A stretch of DNA of 64,000 bases from CAVYXZ01 sp965223835 (GTDB lineage Bacteria; Chloroflexota; Anaerolineae; Aggregatilineales; Phototrophicaceae): contig CBDCXQ010000001.1 in assembly GCA_965223835.1 (NCBI GenBank), positions 124,001 through 188,000 on the forward strand. Direction: 5' to 3'. The notes below the pieces were generated by a model. It saw only the letters and a program-made list of their open reading frames with translations. It made no database searches and was not told the DNA's origin. Of the stretch, positions 16,862-25,956 are shown piece by piece (the first letter of the stretch is position 1; each line of letters starts with the position of its first letter). A program made the position numbers and the translations under genes.

Positions 16862-17569
16862 ATGTTGCAGGAAAAATGGACGCAAAATCATGAAGTGCGC
16901 TTGCACTATCTGGATAATCAAGGCAGCGGTATGCCAGTCGTGTTTATCCCCGGATTGCATGGTAGCGCCGACGATTTTAGCGACATCCTGACGGCGATGG
17001 CTCCCCAGCGGGCAGTAGCGGTTAGCTTACGGGGACGGGGCAAAAGTGGAATCCCGGAAGTGGGTTACCGGTTCGAAAATCATGTTCAGGACATTGCCGC
17101 CCTGGTCGCTGCGATTGATGACGGGCCGGTTTGCCTGGTTGGGCATTCGGTCGGGGTGACGTATGCAATGGGCTACGCGCTGGATGAACCCAAGCAGGTC
17201 GGGGCACTGGTGGTTGCCGGGTACCCGGCACGCTATCCTGAGCTAACGGCAGATTGGGGGTTGCGCACCATGATGCAGTATCCCGATGTCATGTCGATGA
17301 TCGCGGTGCTGGGGTTGCAACACGAAGCCGCCGATATTTCGCTGTGGGAATCGCTGCCAGAAGTGGACTGTCCGCTGCTGGTGTTGCGCGGTGGTAAGCC
17401 GACCTCGCGGCTGCCGGAAGAACAGGCCCAAGAATACCAGCGCTGGCGGCCCGATGCGCAATTGGTCGTCTTCCCGGATTCCGGTCATCGCCTCTGGGTC
17501 CCGGATATGAATCGATTCGTTCAGACGATTGAAGATTTCCTTGCAACTGAAGCGCAACCCCGCAAGTAG
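16862..17569 (+). CDS. Alpha/beta hydrolase
   Basis: A 235-residue hydrolase. Oxyanion region FIPGLHGSADDF, nucleophile elbow LVGHSVG (Ser96) and catalytic His in DSGHRLWVP near the C-terminus are present. The acid is probably the Asp in the CPLLVLRGG segment or nearby. GAGG lies 8 bases before the ATG. It follows the PNPOx gene on the same strand after 69 bp. The fold gives no substrate. Confidence 0.85.
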   Translation: MLQEKWTQNHEVRLHYLDNQGSGMPVVFIPGLHGSADDFSDILTAMAPQRAVAVSLRGRGKSGIPEVGYRFENHVQDIAALVAAIDDGPVCLVGHSVGVTYAMGYALDEPKQVGALVVAGYPARYPELTADWGLRTMMQYPDVMSMIAVLGLQHEAADISLWESLPEVDCPLLVLRGGKPTSRLPEEQAQEYQRWRPDAQLVVFPDSGHRLWVPDMNRFVQTIEDFLATEAQPRK

Positions 17570-17684
17570 TGCGCTCCTCTAAACGTGACAACAGACCCGA
17601 TTCTGGGTGATGGTTCTCGGCAAAATCTGACGGGTTAGTCCTGTAAGATAAATACGGTCGTGGTTATGCAGAGGACCTTCATTG

Positions 17685-19565
17685 ATGACGACAGACATGT
17701 GGCTGACGCTGCTTATCCTGACGTTCGCTATTCTGTTATTTATTACGGAGTGGTTGCGGGTTGATCTGGTCGCAGTCGGGGTGATGATTGCCCTGGTGCT
17801 GACGAATATTCTGACGGTTCCTGAAGCCTTAGCGGGCTTTTCGAATACAGCGGTCTTGACGATTGCGTCGTTGTTTATCGTTGGCGGCGCGGTCTTTCAG
17901 ACTGGATTGGCGGCGATGATCGCGAATCGCATTTTGCGCATCGCCGGGACGAACCCCACACGCCTGATTATCGTGATTATGGTCGCGGTTGCTTTGATGT
18001 CCGGGATTATGAGCGACACCGGGGTGGTGGCGGTCATGTTGCCGGCGATTGTGGCATTGGCTGGCAGCGCCAAAATCAGCGCGTCACGGTTGCTGATCCC
18101 GCTGGCATTTGGGTCGCTACTGGGTGGGTCGTCAACGCTCATTGGCACACCGCCCAACATCATTGTCGCTGAGGTGTTGCGTGATGCCGGGGGCGAGACC
18201 TTCAATTTTTTCAGTTATACGCCGGTTGGCCTCTTGATAATCATCGCCGGTATCGTGTTTATGTTGACGCTTGGTAAACGGCTGCTGCCCGATCATCAAC
18301 CTGAACCAACTATGCAACAAATGGAAACGCCGAAAGAACTTTTCGAACTCTATAAGCTGCCCGATAATCTGTTTCGGGTGCGCGTGCGCAGCCTGTCACG
18401 GCTGATTGGTGAGCCGCTGGCAACCTCTAAACTGCGGCAGGATTTTGGCGTTAATGTCATCGAGATTCGGCGGGCGCCCCAACCGCGTCCCGTCGCAGCA
18501 ATTGGTGGTCAGCGACTCGTGATCGAAGGTACGGAACAGCGGGCGATCCACCATCCCACACCGGACACAATCTTGCAGCAGAATGATGTTCTGATTGTGC
18601 AGGGTGAAGGAAATGCGGTGGGTCGGGCGGCAGCGTACTGGAATCTGGCGATTCAAGCCAATGAACAGTTAACCGATGCTGACTTCATCAATCATGAAGT
18701 GGGGATTGCCGAGGTGTTGCTGCGGCCCCGGTCCTCGCTGCTGGACAAAAATCTGGCTGATATTCGGTTTGGCTCGACCTATCGTCTGACGGTTCTGGAC
18801 ATCAAGCGGCCTGGCGAAACCGAAAAACTTGATCTGAAAACAACGCCCTTGAAGCTGGGCGATACCCTGCTTGTGCAGGGCGAATGGAAAGATATTTTCG
18901 CGCTTAAACGCCGCCGCCATGATTTTATCGTCATGGGTGAAACCGAGGCGTTACAGATGGGCGCCTTTATGCGACAGGAACGCGCACCAGTCGCCTTGTT
19001 CATTTTGCTGGCAATGGTCGTGGTGATTGTGCTGGATGTGTTGCCGCTGGTGATTGCGAGTATGGTTGCTGCGCTGGCGGTAGTGCTAACGGGCTGCCTC
19101 ACGATGGACGATGCCTATGAGACTATCGATTGGAAAAGTATCGTTTTGATCGCCGGAATGCTGCCGATGAGTACCGCGCTGGTCAATGTCGGTCTGGTCG
19201 ATCTGATCGCCAATGGGTTTATCAGTACGCTGGGTTTATATGGCCCGCTGGTCGTGATGGGTGGCCTGTACCTGTTGACCTCCGTGTTCACCCAGGTACT
19301 CTCCAATACAGCCACCGCCGTTCTGGTGGCACCGATTGCGCTAGCAACTGCAACCGGCATTGATGTGCAACCACAGGCTTTCTTGATGGCAGTCGCACTG
19401 GCGGCATCCATGGCGTTTGCCTCCCCGGTGGCGTCGCCGGTCAATACGCTGGTGATGGGCGCGGGTCACTATCGCTTTATGGATTACGTCAAAATCGGTG
19501 TGCCGTTGATCTTCATCACGTTTGTGGTCGCCATGATCGCGCTGCCGCTGTTGTTCCCGTTTTGA
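17685..19565 (+). CDS. SLC13/DASS-type anion permease with two RCK_C domains
   Basis: A 626-residue inner-membrane transporter. The two membrane halves each carry the family's SNT-like motif: MSDTGVVAVMLP in the first (about 110) and LSNTATAVLVAP in the second (about 545). Between them lie two TrkA_C/RCK_C domains (about 215-300 and 330-385; VRSLSRLIGEPLATSKLR and RSSLLDKNLADIR). This architecture is typical of bacterial sulfate/carboxylate permeases controlled by a cytosolic ligand. ATG at 17685 follows GAGGA; an adjacent in-frame TTG is ignored. The transported anion cannot be deduced. Confidence 0.9.
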   Translation: MTTDMWLTLLILTFAILLFITEWLRVDLVAVGVMIALVLTNILTVPEALAGFSNTAVLTIASLFIVGGAVFQTGLAAMIANRILRIAGTNPTRLIIVIMVAVALMSGIMSDTGVVAVMLPAIVALAGSAKISASRLLIPLAFGSLLGGSSTLIGTPPNIIVAEVLRDAGGETFNFFSYTPVGLLIIIAGIVFMLTLGKRLLPDHQPEPTMQQMETPKELFELYKLPDNLFRVRVRSLSRLIGEPLATSKLRQDFGVNVIEIRRAPQPRPVAAIGGQRLVIEGTEQRAIHHPTPDTILQQNDVLIVQGEGNAVGRAAAYWNLAIQANEQLTDADFINHEVGIAEVLLRPRSSLLDKNLADIRFGSTYRLTVLDIKRPGETEKLDLKTTPLKLGDTLLVQGEWKDIFALKRRRHDFIVMGETEALQMGAFMRQERAPVALFILLAMVVVIVLDVLPLVIASMVAALAVVLTGCLTMDDAYETIDWKSIVLIAGMLPMSTALVNVGLVDLIANGFISTLGLYGPLVVMGGLYLLTSVFTQVLSNTATAVLVAPIALATATGIDVQPQAFLMAVALAASMAFASPVASPVNTLVMGAGHYRFMDYVKIGVPLIFITFVVAMIALPLLFPF

Positions 19566-19614
19566 GTTGTGTAATCATCGGTTGGGCGTTCAGTAACATC
19601 AATCAGTTTGCAGT

Positions 19615-20019
19615 ATGCTCTGGCGTATGTTGCTATTGACAAGACCCGTATTCCGTTGGGCCAGTGTGCTGTTATGGACTGCGCCGGTGACACTCACGCT
19701 GTTACAATCGAGCAGTCAACCGGTGATTGGCCCGGCGGCACCACCGGGCGACCCACCATTGGAACGCGAGATTCTGCTGCTGATCGGGCATGTGGTGGCC
19801 TTTGGTGTATTGACCTGGCTGTGGTGGTATGCCCTGTCCCTCCATCTCACGCGAAACCGGGCGCTGCTGCTGGCGGTGCTGATCGCATTAGCATTGGGCA
19901 CAATCACCGAAATTTTGCAGACACTGGTGCCTGATCGTGCAACCTCGTGGCTGGATCTGGTGACGAACTGGGGAGTCACACTGCTGACTGCGTGGCACAT
20001 CAGTCGATCTAATGGCTAG
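19615..20019 (+). CDS. VanZ-like membrane protein
   Basis: A 134-residue protein with several membrane helices. The VanZ-like C-terminal signature is present: ALGTITEILQTLVPDRATSWLDLVTNWGV. VanZ homologues outside vancomycin clusters are common small membrane proteins of unknown role, so antibiotic resistance should not be assumed. It ends in a 4-bp overlap with the convergent GNAT gene. Confidence 0.82.
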   Translation: MLWRMLLLTRPVFRWASVLLWTAPVTLTLLQSSSQPVIGPAAPPGDPPLEREILLLIGHVVAFGVLTWLWWYALSLHLTRNRALLLAVLIALALGTITEILQTLVPDRATSWLDLVTNWGVTLLTAWHISRSNG

Positions 20020-20456
20020 TCCAGCTCAATTCGAAAACTGTAGCCATGCTGCTGGTAGCCGAGATTCTCGTAAAAGTGGTGGGCGGCGGTGCGCTGTTTA
20101 TTGCTGGAGAGCACCAGCTTGTAACAACCAGCCTGCTGGCAAAGTTCGTAAGCGAAACGCATCATCGCTTGACCAATACCCTGCCCGCGTTGGTCAGGAC
20201 TCACCACGACATCCTCGATAATGCCAGAGCAAGTGCCCCCGTGTGCCAACTGTGGGATAATAATCAGGGCAAAAGTGCCGACGATAACATCATCAACTTC
20301 AGCCAGATAAATGGTGTGGTTGGGATTGCTGATAATTTGTTCAAAAACGGCGGTAGTGGTTTCAAGCGATTGGTCCGTGTCATGCCCTAAGTCAAGCTGC
20401 GCCATGAATGCCAGTACCGTTGATAAATCGGCAGCCGTCGCCGGGCGAATCTGCAT
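20016..20456 (-). CDS. GNAT-family N-acetyltransferase
   Basis: A 146-residue acetyltransferase. The acetyl-CoA loop is VVSPDQRGQGIGQAMM, preceded by IIEDVVV and followed by the LVLSSNKQRTAAHHFYENLGY ending typical of GNATs (listed here as separate short motifs: SSNKQR and HHFYENLGY). ATG 20456 has GGAG 9 bases upstream; a TTG at 20471 is an alternative. It starts about 15 bp after the P450 stop on the same strand, so the two form an operon. The acceptor is unknown. Confidence 0.88.
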   Translation of the reverse strand: MQIRPATAADLSTVLAFMAQLDLGHDTDQSLETTTAVFEQIISNPNHTIYLAEVDDVIVGTFALIIIPQLAHGGTCSGIIEDVVVSPDQRGQGIGQAMMRFAYELCQQAGCYKLVLSSNKQRTAAHHFYENLGYQQHGYSFRIELD

Positions 20457-20471
20457 GAGGACAATCTCCAA

Positions 20472-21677
20472 TCAGAATGTGACGGGGAACGATTGCAGGC
20501 CGCGAATGACATAGGCCGGGCGATAGCTGGGGGCTGGGCCGTCAATGCGCAGATTGGGAAAGCGCTCAATCAAAGTCTTGATGGCGATTTGTAATTCCAG
20601 CCGGGCCAAGGGTGCGCCGAGACAATAATGCACGCCACCACCAAAAGCGATATGCGGATTGGGGTTGCGGGATATGTCGAACATGTGGGGCGAATCAAAC
20701 ACTGCCGGGTCACGATTGGCCGCGCCGAACATCAACCCGATTTGCATCCCCTGCTGCAGTTCAACGCCCTCATAAACGACATCTGCCAGGACCCAACGCC
20801 GGAAGAGTTGCAGGGGGGTGTCGTAGCGCATCATTTCCTCCACCGCTGAAGGAACAAGCGTTGGATTATGACGCAATTGGGCGAACTGGTCCGGGTGCTG
20901 CAGCAAGGCCAACATGCCGTTGCCTATCACGTTGACGGTCGCCTCATGCCCGGCGTTGAGGAGTAAGACACAGGTGGCGATCAATTCATCTTCGCTGAGG
21001 CGGTCGCCCTGTTCCTCGACCAATGCTAATGCCGTGATGAGGTCATCGTGGGGGTTGGTGCGCCGTTGGCGGGCCAGATGGCGCAGATAATCGGCGAATT
21101 CAGTAGCAGCTTGCACCGCGGCCCGTTCTTGTTCGGGCGTATGATCGAGTTCGTACATGGCGACAATGGCTTGCGACCAGGGCCGCAGCCGGTGACGATC
21201 GGCTTCGGGCACGCCCAGCAACTCCGCAATAACCGTGACGGGTAGCGGCGTCGCAAAATCTTCCAACAGATCCATGCCGCCCTGCGCAGCAACCGCATTC
21301 AATAGATCGTCGGTAATGGCTTGTATCTGCTGCCGTAATTGTTCAACCCGGCGCGGCGTGAAGACTTTATGCACCAGCGCTTTAAGGCGCGTGTGTTCGG
21401 GTGGCTCTTTATCGAACATGGAATTTGCGCCCAGTCTGGTAAATGGCTCCAGTTCAGGGCGTTCGGGCGGTAAGCCAGCCTGTTCGCGGCTCAGAACATG
21501 TAAGATTGACCGACCAAAACGCCGGTCACGGAGAAGCTGTTCGACGGCATGATGGGTGGTGAAGAACCATAACTGGCTGGCTTCATGCCAGAAGCAGGGC
21601 GTGCTGGCCCGGAGCTGGTCATAAACCGGGTAGGGATTGGCAATAAAATCGAGGGACAGGGGGTCAAAAGCATCCAT
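20472..21677 (-). CDS. Cytochrome P450
   Basis: A 401-residue soluble bacterial P450. The I-helix oxygen-activation motif is NAGHEATVN, in which the acid-Thr pair is His-Glu-Ala-Thr. The ExxR motif of the K-helix is in VEEMMRYD, and the heme loop is FGGGVHYCLGAPLAR with axial ligand Cys352. All elements of an active enzyme are present. No ferredoxin or reductase gene lies nearby, so electrons must come from elsewhere. It leads a two-gene unit with the GNAT. Confidence 0.95.
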   Translation of the reverse strand: MDAFDPLSLDFIANPYPVYDQLRASTPCFWHEASQLWFFTTHHAVEQLLRDRRFGRSILHVLSREQAGLPPERPELEPFTRLGANSMFDKEPPEHTRLKALVHKVFTPRRVEQLRQQIQAITDDLLNAVAAQGGMDLLEDFATPLPVTVIAELLGVPEADRHRLRPWSQAIVAMYELDHTPEQERAAVQAATEFADYLRHLARQRRTNPHDDLITALALVEEQGDRLSEDELIATCVLLLNAGHEATVNVIGNGMLALLQHPDQFAQLRHNPTLVPSAVEEMMRYDTPLQLFRRWVLADVVYEGVELQQGMQIGLMFGAANRDPAVFDSPHMFDISRNPNPHIAFGGGVHYCLGAPLARLELQIAIKTLIERFPNLRIDGPAPSYRPAYVIRGLQSFPVTF

Positions 21678-21758
21678 GAATCAGCAAATTCACCGATTTA
21701 GCAACCTGCACGCCAACGGTGATAGCGGTGTCTATGAAAAATAAGCGTCAAACGAGAC

Positions 21759-21992
21759 CTAGCCCTTCGTAGCACTCTTAGTTGGCCCATCATCCGCGTG
21801 TTTGGCTGAGTCCTCGCCTTCGGCCTCAATGTACATGATGCCGGTCACACCTTCGTCCGTATCAAATTCGGGCAGATTGGCCGGGGGTTGGGGTGGTTCT
21901 TTGGCACCGGATGTGAGATCTTCGAGTTGGGGACGGGGCATCACGCCAGTTGGTGAATCGGCCAGACTTTTCTTTTTGGGTTTATCACTCAT
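21759..21992 (-). CDS. Small hydrophilic Pro/acid-rich protein
   Basis: A 77-residue protein starting MSDKPKKKSL, with GAGGA 8 bases before the ATG at 21992. It is rich in Pro, Asp, Glu and Lys with low complexity (EPPQPPANLPEFDTDEG) and has no membrane segment or known motif. It is probably disordered. It lies 75 bp upstream of, and on the same strand as, the P450 operon and downstream of the lipoprotein gene, but no functional link is visible. Confidence 0.55.
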   Translation of the reverse strand: MSDKPKKKSLADSPTGVMPRPQLEDLTSGAKEPPQPPANLPEFDTDEGVTGIMYIEAEGEDSAKHADDGPTKSATKG

Positions 21993-22067
21993 CAACTGAA
22001 TCCTCTTCAATACTTTGGGTGTGGATCAAGGTTGATTCTAACACACGAAACCAAATTGGTCTGCACT

Positions 22068-24464
22068 TTACTGCCCAATGGTCGCCTGCCCATTAATTTC
22101 TCCGGCAATCCAGCCCGTAATTGCCGTTGTTTCAGTACGAATTTCCCACCAGATGAGGCCGTTTTCGCGTACTGGCGGGCTGCCGACGGTGAGAACGATC
22201 GCCTCTGTTCCCACATAACCGACAATTTCAGCGGTCGTTGACGGGGCGCTACGGATATTCAGGCCATCAGGCGCGAGGACCCGCCAGCGTTCGCCATCGG
22301 CCTGGGAATTAACACTGGCATTGTTGGGCGCACTGGACTGGCTCGGTGCGGTCTGATCGGTGGTCGGTACATTGCCCGCAACCCAGTTGATCGCCCGCGT
22401 TCCAGCGACCTCAGCCGTGATGTCGGTGACGCTACCGTTGATGTTCGCCAGATAGATGCGGTTGTCGGCGACGACCAGTACGGCGCTGCGGTCGGGACTC
22501 CATTCGACGCGCTGCGGTGGTTCGCTGCCGATGGGACCGGTCAATGCCTGTCCGCTGGCATCATAAATGCGCTGCGCTGTATTGCGCCCCCCGGCAGCGG
22601 TCGGCGCGCCCAGCGTCACAATCGAACCATCGGGGCGTTGCACCGCGTTTTGCACCCATAAACCAGCATCGCGGGCGGCCAGAATCAGCTCACTAAAGCT
22701 GCCATCGCGATTGACCCAGCCGATGTATACATTGCCATCGGGACCGCTGCCGCTCACCAGCAGCCGGTTGCCGTTGTTCTCCCAGCTACCATACGCATAG
22801 CGATAGACCGGCGGGCGCACGTCACGGGCACGTTCATTGCGGGTAATGGGCAAGACCGTTAACCCGGCCCGATTCTCAGTGGGGATCCAGGTACGTACCA
22901 ACAGGCTATCCCCCGTCGGCGACCAATCAAGCGCCAGGCTCTCCCAGCGATCTGGCCCATCTGGACTGATGACAATCTGGCAACCGGGATGTCCATTGTT
23001 GGGACAATCAACCAGCAGTTGCAGCGGTGCGAACTGGCCTGGTCCGAAAAACCAAACGCCATCGTTGGTCAACGTATCGCCATTGACCAGAAACGCCAGA
23101 AACTGACCATCAGGCGACCAGGTGATGTCCTGAACAAACGCGTTGTTCTCTTCCCGTGATTGTGGCAGGAATTGGGAGAAAGGCGATTGATCGATGCGGG
23201 CGGCGTTGGCGCCATCAATACCGGTGAAATACAACAGGCCCGACGAATCGGTGACGGCGTACTGGGCTGGATTGACCGGGTTGCGTTCGAACAGGGTGAC
23301 ATCGTTGAGCAGGCTCACGCCACCGCGTAGCACGCTATCAGCGCCGAGCACAAACACGCGGGTACGCGGATTGAGGGGCGGCAATGTGGGCAGGAGTGTC
23401 GGCGGTAACGGCGGTAGCGGCGTCAATGAGGGGATGCTGGTCGCCGTTGGCAGGATGAAGGTGGGCGTTGCCGAGACGATAATGGGTGGTACGCTGGCGG
23501 GCGGCGTTCCCGGCGTGGCGGTGATCAATGTCGGCGTCACAGCCTGGGTTGCGGGTGTAATGGTGTTGGTCGGCGTGCCTGTCGGTATGGGTGTAAACGT
23601 CGGCAGGGTAGTCCCTAACAGAATGGCAATTTCCTCTGGCGAGAGGGTTCGGGTGGGCGACGCGCTGGGGCGTGGTGATGGCGATGCTGTAAATGTCAAG
23701 GTCGGCAATGGCGTTTGCGACGGCATAAGCGTTGCAGTTGGAATGGCCGTGCGGGTGGGGGTCGCAGTGGGTGTGTCGCTGGGGCCAAGCGTCGGCAGTG
23801 ATGTTGGTGTCGGCACGAGTGTATCCGTTGCGGTAGGCGGCTGAGTCGCGGTCAGAGTTGCCGTAGTGGTTGGGGTGGGCGTAGCTGAAAAGGTCGGTGT
23901 AGCCGTTGCTGTCATCGTCGCCGTCGGGGATAGGGTAAATGTCGCACTGGGCAACGCAGTTGAGGTCGATGTTGAAGTATGAGTCTCGGTTGGAGTTGGA
24001 GTTCGAGTCGGCAGTGTCGTGGCGGTTGGGGTTAACGTTGGGGTGAACGTCGCACTTGGTGTAGTCGTTGGTGCAAGGGTCGCGGTAGCTGTAGCGGTCG
24101 GTGATGATGTCGGCGTAGGCGTCTCGGTCACAGTCGGAGTCCGAGTCGGCAGCGTTGTGGCGGTTGGTGTTGCGGTGGGGGTAAATGTCACGCTCGGCTC
24201 AGGTGAATGCGTAACGGTCGCAGTCGGTGTGACCGTTGGCGTCAAGGTGGCGGTGGGCGTCGCGCTGGCGAGAAGTTGCGCCACAAGCGTTGGATTCGGC
24301 GAGGGTGTTGGCGATGGACTGCTCGTTACGGAGGGCGTGGCCGTGAGTAAAGGCGTGATACTCGGCGTCAGCGACGGTGCAACGGTCGGCGTAACCTCTG
24401 GCACACTCAGGTTACAGGCGGCCAGGCCAACCGCTATCAAGCTCAAAATTAGTTGCCGTCGCAC
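22068..24464 (-). CDS. Thr/Pro-rich lipoprotein with PD40 propeller and SH3b domain
   Basis: A 798-residue cell-surface lipoprotein. The GTG at 24464 is chosen because GGAGGGGAG lies 6 bases upstream and gives a compact signal peptide MRRQLILSLIAVGLAAC with the lipobox Cys at residue 17. An ATG at 24488 without a ribosome site is the alternative. After the signal come about 340 residues of TPT/TPTATxT-type low-complexity repeats, probably an extended wall-spanning stalk. Next is a TolB/PD40-like beta-propeller (WSPDGQFLAF, WSPTGDSLLV) and a C-terminal bacterial SH3 domain (LNIRSAPSTTAEIVGYV) of the wall-binding type. The repeats may vary in length between strains. Confidence 0.82.
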   Translation of the reverse strand: MRRQLILSLIAVGLAACNLSVPEVTPTVAPSLTPSITPLLTATPSVTSSPSPTPSPNPTLVAQLLASATPTATLTPTVTPTATVTHSPEPSVTFTPTATPTATTLPTRTPTVTETPTPTSSPTATATATLAPTTTPSATFTPTLTPTATTLPTRTPTPTETHTSTSTSTALPSATFTLSPTATMTATATPTFSATPTPTTTATLTATQPPTATDTLVPTPTSLPTLGPSDTPTATPTRTAIPTATLMPSQTPLPTLTFTASPSPRPSASPTRTLSPEEIAILLGTTLPTFTPIPTGTPTNTITPATQAVTPTLITATPGTPPASVPPIIVSATPTFILPTATSIPSLTPLPPLPPTLLPTLPPLNPRTRVFVLGADSVLRGGVSLLNDVTLFERNPVNPAQYAVTDSSGLLYFTGIDGANAARIDQSPFSQFLPQSREENNAFVQDITWSPDGQFLAFLVNGDTLTNDGVWFFGPGQFAPLQLLVDCPNNGHPGCQIVISPDGPDRWESLALDWSPTGDSLLVRTWIPTENRAGLTVLPITRNERARDVRPPVYRYAYGSWENNGNRLLVSGSGPDGNVYIGWVNRDGSFSELILAARDAGLWVQNAVQRPDGSIVTLGAPTAAGGRNTAQRIYDASGQALTGPIGSEPPQRVEWSPDRSAVLVVADNRIYLANINGSVTDITAEVAGTRAINWVAGNVPTTDQTAPSQSSAPNNASVNSQADGERWRVLAPDGLNIRSAPSTTAEIVGYVGTEAIVLTVGSPPVRENGLIWWEIRTETTAITGWIAGEINGQATIGQ

Positions 24465-24654
24465 GAATTGCTCCCCTCCAAACTTCATTATAGTGGGTTG
24501 AAAACGATCCGGCGACAGGCGACCAGGCGTCGTTTTCCCTACGTTACGCGGAAAATCTCTGGTTCATGCCTTCTTTACGTTTTCACTCAAAAGCCTCTGT
24601 TTGGTTGTCCGTGATTTTAAGCATGGTGGAAAAAACGAGAATAGCCGAAGCCCA

Positions 24655-24683
24655 TTGACTTCGCTAAACACCGACGCTAAACT
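24655..24683 (+). promoter_or_regulatory. Predicted promoter of tnpB
   Basis: TTGACT at 24655-24660, 17-bp spacer, TAAACT at 24678-24683. Initiation would fall at about 24690, next to the ATG at 24691, so the mRNA would be almost leaderless. Confidence 0.5.
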
Positions 24684-24690
24684 TTCATAT

Positions 24691-25830
24691 ATGAAACTTA
24701 TTGCACAGGTCCGACTATTTCCCGACAATCAGCAGCGGGATGCCCTCAAGCGAACGCTTGAAACGGCCAATGCTGCTTGTAACTACATCAGCCAACAGGC
24801 ATGGCAAACGCGCACCTTTCGGCGCTACGATTTGCAACACCTGACCTATTACGACGTGCGTGAAAAATTTGGATTGGCGGCGCAGATAACGATCCGTTGT
24901 CTAGCGAAAGTTGCCGATGCCTACACCCTGGATTGCAAGAGCCAACGCACTTTCAAACCGCTGGGAGCAATTGCCTATGATGACCGTATTCTATCTTGGG
25001 AATATGATAACCAGACCGTCTCGATTTGGACAGTAGATGGTCGCCAACGCATGGGTTATGGTGCGGGTGAGCGCCAGCAGCATTACTTGCAATGCCGCCA
25101 GGGGGAAACCGACCTGGTGTATTTCAACGGTATGTTCTTCCTGTTAGCTGTGTGCGAGATCCCCGACCCGGAAGAACAAGCCGTGAAAGATGCACTGGGC
25201 GTCGATTTGGGGGTAGTCAACATCGCCACGACCAGCGACGGCGACACTTATTCGAGCGATCTTATTGAGCGTAATCGTCAGCGCATGGCGAAACTGCGGG
25301 CTGACTTGCAGTCCTGCGGTACCCTGTCGGCTAAACGCCACCTACGTAAGCTATCAGGCCGCCAGAAACGATTTCAAAAAGATGTCAATCATGTGATTGC
25401 CAGGCGTCTCGTTGCGACCGCCGAACGCACGAAGCGGGCAATAGCGTTGGAAAATCTGACGCACATTCGCCAGCGGACCAGGGTTAGGGGGCGGGACCAA
25501 CGGGCCAGGCACAGCAACTGGGCCTTCGGCCAACTACGACAGTTCATCGCATACAAAGCGCGACTGGCAGGTATCCCGGTGGTCTATGTCGATCCCCGGT
25601 ACACCAGCCAGCGTTGCTTTGCATGTGGTCATATTGAAAAAGCCAACCGTAAAACGCAAGCTCAATTCCTTTGCTGTGCCTGTGGACACGCGGCGCCTGC
25701 CGATGTCAACGCGGCGAAAAACATTGCTTTAAGGGCGGCAGTCATACCGCCTATCGTCTCGGATGCACCGCGTTCTGCGATTGTAGCGCCAGAGACAAGC
25801 CCCCGCCTCAGTGTCCCCGCTGGGGATTAG
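24691..25830 (+). CDS. tnpB: IS200/IS605-family TnpB, RNA-guided nuclease
   Basis: A 379-residue TnpB starting MKLIAQVRLF. The RuvC triad is intact: Asp172 (GVDLGVVNIA), Glu254 (ALENLTHIR) and Asp338 (ADVNAAKN). The zinc ribbon is present (Cys309/Cys312 and Cys328/Cys331). A longer in-frame TTG start at 24601 is rejected because it lies before the promoter. TnpB proteins are guided by a 3'-overlapping reRNA/omega-RNA and cut at the donor joint. No tnpA lies nearby, so the element is solitary and would depend on a transposase in trans. Confidence 0.93.
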   Translation: MKLIAQVRLFPDNQQRDALKRTLETANAACNYISQQAWQTRTFRRYDLQHLTYYDVREKFGLAAQITIRCLAKVADAYTLDCKSQRTFKPLGAIAYDDRILSWEYDNQTVSIWTVDGRQRMGYGAGERQQHYLQCRQGETDLVYFNGMFFLLAVCEIPDPEEQAVKDALGVDLGVVNIATTSDGDTYSSDLIERNRQRMAKLRADLQSCGTLSAKRHLRKLSGRQKRFQKDVNHVIARRLVATAERTKRAIALENLTHIRQRTRVRGRDQRARHSNWAFGQLRQFIAYKARLAGIPVVYVDPRYTSQRCFACGHIEKANRKTQAQFLCCACGHAAPADVNAAKNIALRAAVIPPIVSDAPRSAIVAPETSPRLSVPAGD

Positions 25831-25845
25831 GCGGCGGGTATATGA
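25760..25845 (+). ncRNA. Putative omega-RNA / right end of the TnpB element
   Basis: The end of tnpB folds into nested hairpins: TCCCC-GCT-GGGGA (25814-25826) inside CCGCCT (25803-25808) / AGGCGG (25829-25834), spanning the stop codon. Structured ends overlapping the tnpB stop are typical of the guide RNA scaffold. The boundaries given are approximate. The guide would start just after the element end near 25845. Confidence 0.45.
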
Positions 25846-25956
25846 CAGTAGGAAGTTGGTCATGGGGGGAACATTGTCATGGTTCATTATTTTTAATCTT
25901 GATTTATGCTTTTCTCGATCTTTTCTTAATTAAAAAATGAGAAATGGATTGGGGAA

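Noticed and set aside
23194..24501. Plus-strand frames of 216 and 160 codons, Val/Gly-rich
   Set aside because: They are the reverse of the TPT repeats of the lipoprotein; the VGVxVGV pattern is only the complement of ACx/CCx codons.
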